From contig CALIUX010000050.1 in the NCBI GenBank assembly GCA_938048505.1, positions 1 through 6,879 of the forward strand: a DNA stretch of 6,879 nucleotides, read 5' to 3'. Below, in pieces: positions 1-5,479 of the stretch. Position 1 is the first letter of the stretch. Every line of letters begins with the position of its first letter. The DNA comes from an uncultured Pseudomonadales bacterium (GTDB lineage: Bacteria; Pseudomonadota; Gammaproteobacteria; Pseudomonadales; Cellvibrionaceae). Under the pieces are notes generated by a model. It did no database searches and was not told the origin of the DNA. It worked only from the letters and a program-made list of their open reading frames with translations. The position numbers and the translations under genes were made by a program.

Positions 1-729
1 TTCTTCAATTTTTGCTGTCGCAATAGGGTCCAAAGCAGAACACGGCTCATCCATCAAAATAACTTCAGGGCTGACGGCAATCGTTCTCGCAATGCAAAGG
101 CGCTGCTGCTGACCACCTGATAGGCCTGTACCGGGGGAGTCTAAGCGATCTTTAACTTCTTCCCATAAGCCCGCTTTTTGAAGGCTCGACTCGACGATTT
201 CGTCAAGATCACTGCGTCGATTCACTAAGCCATGTATGCGTGGGCCATAGGCCACATTGTCATAAATAGACTTAGGGAAAGGGTTCGGCTTTTGAAAAAC
301 CATCCCTACACGAGCACGCAACGGCACGACATCGAGTTTACTGTCGTAAATATCCATGCCATCAAGCTGGATACTGCCTGATACACGGCAAATATCAATC
401 GTATCGTTCATGCGATTCAAACAGCGCAGAAACGTTGATTTGCCACACCCAGACGGGCCAATCAATGCAACAACTTCGTTTTCACCAATATCAAGCCCAA
501 CATTAAAAACCGCTTGCTTGTCGGCGTAGTGAACATCTACATTTCGCATAGCCAACTTGGCGTTATCAGTCAGGGGCTTGCCGACTGTCTCGGTGACGCT
601 TTCGGCAATTTCAGACGGTGATCTTGTTTCATTCATCTTTATTGATTCTTTATGAGTCGTAAATTCTTGTACTTTGGCTTCAGGGGCTACACCCACAGCG
701 CTATCATAATCTAAAGTCGTGTCGCTCAT
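1..729 (-). CDS. pstB: Phosphate ABC transporter ATP-binding protein PstB (partial, C-terminus off the left edge)
   Basis: Cytoplasmic ATPase that powers phosphate import through the PstC-PstA channel. I translated 243 residues in an open frame running to base 1 with no stop. Visible motifs are Walker A GPSGCGKS (residues 91-98), Q-loop VFQKPNPFP (144-152), ABC signature LSGGQQQR (203-210), Walker B ILMDEP (224-229) and the D-loop SALDP (231-235). [14 protein letters not shown] is close to E. coli PstB. The H-loop histidine and roughly the last 70-80 residues lie outside the window. The ABC domain begins near residue 58, so there is a polar N-terminal extension absent from E. coli PstB. The ATG at 729 is chosen because AGAGG sits 9 bases upstream. 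An internal ATG at 636 (Met32) has only a weak AAAG before it. The gene follows pstA by 50 bases on the same strand and is presumably the last ABC component of the operon. Identity is very secure; the exact start is less so. Confidence 0.96.
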   Translation of the reverse strand, partial: MSDTTLDYDSAVGVAPEAKVQEFTTHKESIKMNETRSPSEIAESVTETVGKPLTDNAKLAMRNVDVHYADKQAVFNVGLDIGENEVVALIGPSGCGKSTFLRCLNRMNDTIDICRVSGSIQLDGMDIYDSKLDVVPLRARVGMVFQKPNPFPKSIYDNVAYGPRIHGLVNRRSDLDEIVESSLQKAGLWEEVKDRLDSPGTGLSGGQQQRLCIARTIAVSPEVILMDEPCSALDPIATAKIEE

Positions 730-738
730 TCTACCTAA

Positions 739-743
739 CCTCT
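739..743 (-). promoter_or_regulatory. Ribosome binding site of pstB
   Basis: On the minus strand AGAGG lies 9 bases before the ATG at 729. It favours the long start of PstB over the internal Met32. The rest of the 50-base gap between pstA and pstB (730-779) shows no hairpin or promoter that I can recognise, so pstB is probably co-transcribed with pstA. Confidence 0.6.
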
Positions 744-779
744 AAAACAAACAAGAGCTGAATAAACAAGGAAGGTTAC

Positions 780-2105
780 TTACCAGCGACGCTCTAACTT
801 TTTACGTAAGAGAACTGCCAGCGCATTCATAACCATTAAAAACACCAGTAAGACCATAATCGCTGCCGATGTCTTCTCAACAAAAGCACGCTCAGGGCTA
901 TCTGACCATAGAAAAATTTGTACAGGCATAACGGTAGCCGGATCTGTCACTGCACCTGGTACATCCATAATGAATGCAACCATCCCAATCATTAACAGTG
1001 GTGCGGTTTCACCTAAGGCCTGCGCCATACCAATAATAGTCCCTGTGAGCATACCTGGCATCGCGAGCGGCAACACATGATGCAGGATCATTTGCATTTT
1101 AGACGCACCAATACCTAAAGCGGCTTCACGAATACTCGGAGGCACGGCTTTAATCGCAGCACGACTTGAAATAATAATGGTCGGTAGCGTCATTAGTGTT
1201 AAGACCATACCGCCAACAAGCGGAATCGAACGCGGCATGTCAAACATATTAATAAAAATAGCCAAACCCAGAAGACCAAAGATGATCGACGGTACAGCAG
1301 CCAGGTTATTAATATTCACTTCAACAAAATCGGTGAGGCGATTCTTAGGGGCGTATTCTTCAAGGTAGATGGCTGCAGCCACACCCACAGGGAAAGACAA
1401 TAACAATGTCACGAGTAGTGTAAACAAGCTGCCGATTACTGCACCGCGAATACCGGCCATTTCAGGTTCTGAAGAGTCGCCATCCGTAAAGAAGCGGGTA
1501 TTAAAGACTTTTTTGATCTCGCCTTTATCAATGAAGCTTTGCACCCATGCCTGCTCTTTTTCTGTCATGCGCTCGGCATAAGGCGTGCCAGACAGGCTTT
1601 TGTAATAGGTATCAACATCGTCATCGGCGAGCATCCATAGCGTTAAGGTTTGCCCCAGCAGCTCAGGATTCGCTTTAAGCTGATCACGCAAATCAAACGT
1701 TGAACCAATACTGATTATGCCATACAGGTCGCGCTTATCTTTACGGCCTTTCACATCAGGAAAGCGCTCTTTCAAGCCATTACGGATAACGCGTGTATAG
1801 TCACCCGCCATAATTTGGTCAGCATTAGTTGCATCGTAGATCTCAAGTGCATCTTGATCTAACGTCACGGTTAGCTGAATTTGCGTTTGGCGAAAGCCAC
1901 CTAGCCCACCGCCGAATATTTCGATAAACAAAACAAGCAGCGCGGTAATACCAAACCCAATAGATGCCACACCAAAAAACTTAAAACGCTTTTCGGCTGC
2001 ATAACGCTTAGCGAGGCTTTTTTGTACCAATTCAGCCTGTTTAGACAGTGCTTTTTCAGCAGGTGCTTTTGAAGGTTGATCAGATGAATTGTGAGGCTTA
2101 GTCAT
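780..2105 (-). CDS. pstA: Phosphate ABC transporter permease PstA, long form
   Basis: Inner-membrane permease that pairs with PstC to form the phosphate channel. With the ATG at 2105 the protein has 441 residues, against about 296 in E. coli. After a polar, lysine-rich tail of about 40 residues comes one membrane segment (about 43-64), then a soluble region of about 150 residues (65-217) predicted to be periplasmic. The usual permease core starts near residue 220. This N-terminal arrangement matches what I know of the DUF3333-type PstA extension. The core has the ABC-coupling loop REAALGIGAS...LPLAMPG (326-351), followed by the conserved ALGETAPLL segment. An upstream TTG at 2129 would add eight residues, but the ATG at 2105 has GAGAG four bases before it and gives the tight ATGACTAA overlap with the pstC stop, so it is preferred. 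Overlap with pstC implies coupled translation. Identification is secure; the start is likely. Confidence 0.95.
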   Translation of the reverse strand: MTKPHNSSDQPSKAPAEKALSKQAELVQKSLAKRYAAEKRFKFFGVASIGFGITALLVLFIEIFGGGLGGFRQTQIQLTVTLDQDALEIYDATNADQIMAGDYTRVIRNGLKERFPDVKGRKDKRDLYGIISIGSTFDLRDQLKANPELLGQTLTLWMLADDDVDTYYKSLSGTPYAERMTEKEQAWVQSFIDKGEIKKVFNTRFFTDGDSSEPEMAGIRGAVIGSLFTLLVTLLLSFPVGVAAAIYLEEYAPKNRLTDFVEVNINNLAAVPSIIFGLLGLAIFINMFDMPRSIPLVGGMVLTLMTLPTIIISSRAAIKAVPPSIREAALGIGASKMQMILHHVLPLAMPGMLTGTIIGMAQALGETAPLLMIGMVAFIMDVPGAVTDPATVMPVQIFLWSDSPERAFVEKTSAAIMVLLVFLMVMNALAVLLRKKLERRW

Positions 2106-2114
2106 ATTGCTCTC
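2098..2114 (-). promoter_or_regulatory. pstC/pstA translational overlap and pstA ribosome binding site
   Basis: Read on the minus strand, GAGAG (2114-2110) is followed after four bases by ATGACTAA (2105-2098). The ATG starts pstA and the TAA ends pstC, an eight-base overlap. This suggests that ribosomes finishing pstC restart on pstA, keeping the two channel subunits in balance. The longer reading frame for pstA would need a TTG start at 2129. Confidence 0.6.
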
Positions 2115-3492
2115 GATACTTCTTAACAATGTGCAAGGCTAAATAGTTTAGGCTAAGTGTTACTAAGAACAGCATCAAACCCAAAGCAAAGGCCGCTAAG
2201 GTTTTAGGGCTATCAAATTCTTGATCGCCAACTAGCAACGTCACTATTTGTACGGTGACGGTGGTAACAGAATCAAGGGGGTTCAAAGTGAGATTAGCCG
2301 CTAATCCAGCTGCCATCACAACAATCATAGTTTCGCCAATGGCACGCGATGCCGCAAGTAGCACGCCCCCAACAATACCCGGCAATGCCGCAGGGATAAC
2401 GACTTGCTTGATCACTTCTGAGCGGGTTGAGCCCAATCCTAACGCACCGTCGCGCAGTGATTGTGGCACCGCGTTAATCACATCATCAGATAATGATGAG
2501 ACAAAAGGAATGATCATTACACCCATTACCAACCCGGCTGCAAGGGCACTCTCTGAGCTAATCGCAAGATATTGATCAATACCTAAGTCGATGCCTAGCT
2601 CACGAATAAAAGGCGCGATTGTCAGTGCAGCAAAAAAGCCGTAAACAACGGTAGGGATGCCTGCCAGTACCTCTAGCATGGGTTTGATGATATCGCGCGT
2701 ACGGTTACTGGCGTATTCAGAAAGGTAAATGGCTGACATCAAACCACAAGGTACTGCAATCAGCATCGCAATCGCAGCAATGAGTAGAGTACCAGTAAAG
2801 AGGGGGATAGCACCAAAGCTACCCGAACTCCCTTGTTGGTCTGCACGAATAGCCATTTGCGGGCTCCACTCCAAACCAAACAAAAACTCCGTAATAGGAA
2901 CCATTGCAAAAAAGCGGATAGATTCAAATAGAACCGATGCCACAATGCCAACCGTTGTAATAATGGCCAGAGATGAGCATAAAAAAAGCGTTGCCCGAAA
3001 CACTTTTTCAACTTGATAACGCGCTTTAAGCTGAGAGTGGATTTTTGACCAAATAAAGACGGTGCCCAAGGTCGCGCAAACCAATATCACGCCTGTCAAA
3101 GCCCAGCGGCTAATCTGCTGTAACGATAGTAAGCGCTCTGCTGCAACAACCATGTAAGCGGGTGGTTCAGTGCCCGCACTGCCTTGAGCAACGTTATGGA
3201 TCTGGTTGATTAACAGGTCAATATTGTCAGCGCCGTTCACAATTTCTGGCGGCAAGCTACTAAGTAGAACGCTGCGAATAATCGTCCCATCAAATAGCGT
3301 CCAGAGAACAAAAACGGCAAAACACGGTAACGCACACCACAAAGCGGTCAGGGTACCGTAATAAAAGGGCAGCGAATTCAAAAAGCGTACGCCGCCCACA
3401 TTTTGCGCAACCGCAATAGAGCGCGATCGCCCAAGCATATAAGCCACGCAACCTAAAACAAAGATTGCTAATACGAGCACTGTCGAATCCAC
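2098..3492 (-). CDS. pstC: Phosphate ABC transporter permease PstC, long form
   Basis: Inner-membrane permease, partner of PstA in high-affinity phosphate import. It is 464 residues long, against about 319 in E. coli. The extra N-terminal part has hydrophobic segments near 4-21, 45-67 and 130-148, with a polar stretch of about 60 residues between the second and third. This fits the N-terminal extension (DUF3708-like) known in many long PstC proteins. The ordinary PstC core begins near residue 165. It shows GSFGAIPLFTGTL (224-236), LEVLAGIPTVVYG (273-285), the ABC-coupling loop LRDGALGLGS (346-355) with IPAALPG (366-372), and SRAIGETM (382-389). The Arg and Glu of that last motif are conserved in PstC and reported to matter for transport. 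The start is a GTG with AGGG seven bases upstream. An in-frame stop at 3502-3504 rules out a longer protein, and the next Met (19) would destroy the first membrane segment. Confidence 0.95.
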   Translation of the reverse strand: MDSTVLVLAIFVLGCVAYMLGRSRSIAVAQNVGGVRFLNSLPFYYGTLTALWCALPCFAVFVLWTLFDGTIIRSVLLSSLPPEIVNGADNIDLLINQIHNVAQGSAGTEPPAYMVVAAERLLSLQQISRWALTGVILVCATLGTVFIWSKIHSQLKARYQVEKVFRATLFLCSSLAIITTVGIVASVLFESIRFFAMVPITEFLFGLEWSPQMAIRADQQGSSGSFGAIPLFTGTLLIAAIAMLIAVPCGLMSAIYLSEYASNRTRDIIKPMLEVLAGIPTVVYGFFAALTIAPFIRELGIDLGIDQYLAISSESALAAGLVMGVMIIPFVSSLSDDVINAVPQSLRDGALGLGSTRSEVIKQVVIPAALPGIVGGVLLAASRAIGETMIVVMAAGLAANLTLNPLDSVTTVTVQIVTLLVGDQEFDSPKTLAAFALGLMLFLVTLSLNYLALHIVKKYREQYD

Positions 3493-3496
3493 AAAG

Positions 3497-3508
3497 CCAC
3501 CCTACCTC
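3497..3508 (-). promoter_or_regulatory. Ribosome binding site of pstC (GTG start)
   Basis: The minus strand reads GAGGTAGGGTGG, ending four bases before the GTG at 3492. AGGG with a seven-base spacer is the most natural Shine-Dalgarno pairing. It supports the non-ATG start and lies directly after the T-tract of the pstS-pstC terminator. Confidence 0.55.
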
Positions 3509-3510
3509 AA

Positions 3511-3551
3511 AAACAAAAAAAATAGCCCACATATTGCATATGGGCTATTTT
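3511..3551 (-). terminator. Rho-independent terminator or attenuator between pstS and pstC
   Basis: Bases 3541-3551 and 3519-3529 form a perfect 11-base-pair stem (TGGGCTATTTT against AAAATAGCCCA). The inner ATAT arms can extend the pairing around a TGC loop with a small bulge. On the minus strand the stem runs into TTTTTTGTTT, the classic terminator tail; on the plus strand the run of T is short. It lies 81 bases after the pstS stop and about 20 before pstC. Because pstC, pstA and pstB have no obvious strong promoter of their own, partial readthrough is likely, giving more pstS than permease mRNA. The hairpin could also protect the pstS mRNA 3' end. Confidence 0.85.
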
Positions 3552-3562
3552 GGGGAAATATT

Positions 3563-3580
3563 ATGTCGTCTTAATGACAA
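3563..3580 (-). promoter_or_regulatory. Possible internal Pho box upstream of pstC (weak)
   Basis: The minus strand reads TTGTCAT TAAG ACGACAT, a 7-4-7 arrangement against the PhoB consensus repeat CTGTCAT. The first repeat matches 6 of 7 and the second 4 of 7. A poor -10 candidate (CAAAAT, 3547-3552) begins 10 bases downstream, which would place a transcript start near 3540. The match is partial and could be chance. The remaining bases between here and the pstS stop show nothing else I recognise. Confidence 0.3.
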
Positions 3581-3632
3581 GATACTAATGAAGCGCACAC
3601 TAGCATAGTTATGTCATAGAAAAAACGAATAC

Positions 3633-4688
3633 TTACAGTGAAAGAGGCGCTAGATTCTTAACGTTAGAACCGACTGTCTTACGCTCTTCTTCTGAAAGAG
3701 GAATCAGGCCTTTTTCAGTCAAATACCCTTCATCACCCCAAGCGCGATCATGAGTAAACTCAGCCAAAAATTCTTTGATTCCTGGAATCACTTTAGCATG
3801 CTCTTTTTTCACATAGAAATATAACGGACGAGAGACCACATAATCACCATCTGAGATACTTTCAAATGTGGGTTCAAAGCCGGCAATTTTAGCAGCATGA
3901 ACTTTATCAGCATTTTGATCTAAGAAGCTAAAACCAAAAATACCAAGGGCACGTGGGTTTTCGCTAAGCTTGCGCACAATCAAGTTGTCGTTTTCACCAG
4001 CTTCAACATAAGCGCCATCTTCACGAATACCGTGACACAGTGCTTTAAATTTCTTCTTGTCTTGCTTTTTGATTGCTTTGATCCAGCTGAAGGTTTTACA
4101 TCCACCTTCCATTGCTAACTCAACAAATGCATCACGAGTACCAGAAGTAGGTGGCGGGCCTAGCACTTCAATTTTAGTCGCAGGTAACGTTGGGTTAACG
4201 TCTTTCCATGTTTTGTAAGGGTTTTCAACCAAGGTTTCTGTACCATCTGGATTCGGTACAAGCTTAGCTAAACCTAAGAAAACGTCTTTAAGTTCTAAAG
4301 AGATGGGCTTTGCTTTAATTGAGTTGGCTAGCACGATACCATCATAGCCAATCAATACTTCAACAATGTCTTTGACGCCATTTTTTTGGCAATCATCAAA
4401 TTCACTTTGCTTGATGCGTCGCGATGCATTCGAAATATCAGGGTAGCTTACGCCAACGCCCTTACAAAACTCTTTAAAGCCGCCGCCAGTACCGGTGGGT
4501 TCAATTTTAGGCGCTTTAAAGTTAGTCTTACGACCAAAACGTTCGGCAACAACCTTTGAGAAAGGGAAAACAGTAGACGAACCGACTACCATGATGTGAT
4601 CACGGTTAGCCAGCGCTTGTGGCGCTAAAGCAATACCGGCAACGCAAGCCGCCGCCGTTAGCATTTTCTTGAGTAGTGGTTTTTTCAC
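3633..4688 (-). CDS. pstS: Periplasmic phosphate-binding protein PstS
   Basis: Periplasmic receptor that binds inorganic phosphate and delivers it to PstC-PstA. The protein has 351 residues. Residues 1-27 form a Sec signal peptide: a lysine-rich start, a hydrophobic core from about 9 to 22 and an ALA cleavage site, so the mature form begins at Asn28. Phosphate-pocket motifs of the PstS family are visible: GSSTVFPF (36-43), PTGTGGGFKEF (64-74), DISNASR (84-90) and PTSGTRD (180-186). The mature protein has four cysteines (75, 100, 197, 218), enough for two disulfides. The start is a GTG at 4688 with AGAGGA seven bases upstream. A later ATG (Met9) would remove the basic N-region of the signal peptide and lacks that spacing. 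It is the first gene of the pst operon, separated from pstC by 140 bases containing a terminator hairpin. The family also includes alkaline-phosphatase-like (DING) and other anion binders, but the pstCAB context settles the role. Confidence 0.95.
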   Translation of the reverse strand: MKKPLLKKMLTAAACVAGIALAPQALANRDHIMVVGSSTVFPFSKVVAERFGRKTNFKAPKIEPTGTGGGFKEFCKGVGVSYPDISNASRRIKQSEFDDCQKNGVKDIVEVLIGYDGIVLANSIKAKPISLELKDVFLGLAKLVPNPDGTETLVENPYKTWKDVNPTLPATKIEVLGPPPTSGTRDAFVELAMEGGCKTFSWIKAIKKQDKKKFKALCHGIREDGAYVEAGENDNLIVRKLSENPRALGIFGFSFLDQNADKVHAAKIAGFEPTFESISDGDYVVSRPLYFYVKKEHAKVIPGIKEFLAEFTHDRAWGDEGYLTEKGLIPLSEEERKTVGSNVKNLAPLSL

Positions 4689-4695
4689 AATTTAA

Positions 4696-4701
4696 TCCTC
4701 T
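4696..4701 (-). promoter_or_regulatory. Ribosome binding site of pstS (GTG start)
   Basis: AGAGGA on the minus strand ends seven bases before the GTG at 4688, an ideal spacing. It decides the GTG start, which gives a complete signal peptide with lysines at positions 2, 3, 7 and 8. Confidence 0.7.
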
Positions 4702-4767
4702 TAGTATTAACGCATCATCAGAGTTCACCTTTTGACGGCTAAACCTCTTCATTTGCGTGATGGCGCC

Positions 4768-4812
4768 ATCCTAACCTCCAATTATGACACTTTTGTTTCA
4801 CTTTCATGAAAA
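4768..4812 (-). promoter_or_regulatory. Candidate PhoB-dependent promoter of the pst operon
   Basis: On the minus strand three seven-base units repeat at an 11-base period: TTTTCAT (4812-4806), GTGAAAC (4801-4795) and GTGTCAT (4790-4784). They are separated by the A-rich spacers GAAA and AAAA, as in PhoB boxes (consensus CTGTCAT, four-base spacer). The outer units match 5 and 6 of 7; the middle one is poor. Ten bases after the last unit is TAGGAT (4773-4768), a 4-of-6 match to TATAAT, the geometry expected when PhoB replaces the -35 element. CATAAT (4786-4781) is a rival -10 with a closer match but it overlaps the last repeat. The leader to pstS would be about 70 bases. Confidence 0.5.
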
Positions 4813-4854
4813 GCTGATCAAGTGTGCCAAGAGGTCGACATAATCATATCGCGT

Positions 4855-4860
4855 TATAAT
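4855..4860 (+). promoter_or_regulatory. Promoter -10 element of the TRAP transporter operon
   Basis: A perfect TATAAT lies 26 bases before the ATG of the small TRAP subunit, so transcription should start near 4867. The closest -35-like sequence, TCGACA (4835-4840), is only 14 bases upstream, too near for a standard sigma-70 promoter, and nothing better sits at 16-18 bases. The promoter may therefore depend on an activator. The divergent pst promoter lies about 45 to 90 bases upstream. Confidence 0.5.
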
Positions 4861-4873
4861 GGGGTTAATTATT

Positions 4874-4880
4874 AGAGGAG
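4874..4880 (+). promoter_or_regulatory. Ribosome binding site of the TRAP small subunit
   Basis: AGAGGAG ends six bases before the ATG at 4887, a strong Shine-Dalgarno match that fixes this start. Confidence 0.75.
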
Positions 4881-4886
4881 ATAGGT

Positions 4887-5447
4887 ATGAACAGGCTTCA
4901 TACGCTGTATGACACCGTCAATGCAAGAGGAAGTGCAATCAATCGCACTATTGGGCATAGCGTTGCGTGGCTGACATTAGCCATGGTTCTCCTGACCTGT
5001 ATCAATGTTGGGACGAGGGCAATCTTTAATACAGGGTCGGTCGGCATGCAAGAGTTGACCGTGTATTTGCATGCTTGCGTCATTATGTTTGCCAATGCCT
5101 ATACCTTAGCCGAAAAAGAGCATGTAAGGGTCGATGTGATCTACCGGTTGCTGGCACCGCGTGCTCAGGCATGGATTGATCTACTCGGCAGTATTTTACT
5201 GCTATTTCCCTTTGCTTTAGTTTCATGCCTGATTAGCTGGCAGTTTGTGAGTGATAGCTGGGCGATTCGAGAAACCTCCGCTGATGCAGGGGGTATTCCG
5301 GGTGTGTTTTTGCTTAAGACACTGCTCTTGGTTAATGGTGGCTTACTCATCGTGCAAGCTGTCGCAGACATCTGCGAGCATTTGGCCTCATTAATGACCC
5401 AGCCCCACCCGAACGCAGTTAATCAACCTGCCAATGCCCGTAATTAA
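4887..5447 (+). CDS. TRAP transporter small permease subunit (DctQ type)
   Basis: Small membrane subunit of a tripartite ATP-independent periplasmic (TRAP) transporter, which uses an ion gradient and a periplasmic binding protein to import organic acids and similar solutes. The protein has 186 residues with four predicted membrane segments, near 26-47, 58-75, 97-121 and 140-162. EKEHVRVDV (76-84) is the typical DctQ motif. ETSADAGGIP followed by a Lys (129-144) resembles the subgroup annotated as mannitol/chloroaromatic TRAP small permeases (COG4665-like). It starts with ATG behind a strong ribosome site and is followed after 32 bases by the large subunit, so the two form an operon. It is transcribed away from pstS. 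The substrate cannot be read from this subunit, and the subgroup name does not show that mannitol or chlorobenzoate is transported. Confidence 0.92.
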   Translation: MNRLHTLYDTVNARGSAINRTIGHSVAWLTLAMVLLTCINVGTRAIFNTGSVGMQELTVYLHACVIMFANAYTLAEKEHVRVDVIYRLLAPRAQAWIDLLGSILLLFPFALVSCLISWQFVSDSWAIRETSADAGGIPGVFLLKTLLLVNGGLLIVQAVADICEHLASLMTQPHPNAVNQPANARN

Positions 5448-5464
5448 CGCGCAATACCCGCAAT

Positions 5465-5470
5465 CAGGAG
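5465..5470 (+). promoter_or_regulatory. Ribosome binding site of the TRAP large subunit
   Basis: CAGGAG ends nine bases before the ATG at 5480, within the 32-base gap after the small subunit. No promoter or hairpin is seen in this gap, which fits co-transcription. Confidence 0.65.
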
Positions 5471-5479
5471 CACTTATCA

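Noticed and set aside
2105..2129. Longer PstA starting at TTG 2129.
   Set aside because: It would use a rare start codon, whereas the ATG at 2105 has its own ribosome site and a compact overlap with the pstC stop.
2255..2575. Open frame of 106 codons on the plus strand inside pstC.
   Set aside because: It is antisense to a clearly conserved permease, its translation resembles no family I know, and no ribosome site was evident. It is a shadow of the real gene. The same applies to the antisense frames inside pstA, pstC and the TRAP genes.
3423..3430. GCGATCGC, the cyanobacterial HIP1 octamer.
   Set aside because: It occurs once, inside pstC. A single copy is no evidence for a cyanobacterial source or a repeat family.
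3290..3532. Alternative minus-strand frame overlapping the start of pstC and extending upstream.
   Set aside because: It is Cys- and Phe-rich with no family resemblance, and it passes through the terminator hairpin. The pstC frame fully explains the region.
3604..3622. CTATGAC-ATAA-CTATGCT on the minus strand as a further Pho box.
   Set aside because: Only about 4 of 7 matches per repeat and no correctly placed -10, so it is not distinguishable from chance.
4749..4779. Six-codon leader peptide MAPSRK before pstS, preceded by GGAGG at good spacing.
   Set aside because: The proposed promoter would start transcription within or after this short frame, so its ribosome site would not be in the mRNA. 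There is no codon bias or attenuator structure to support it.
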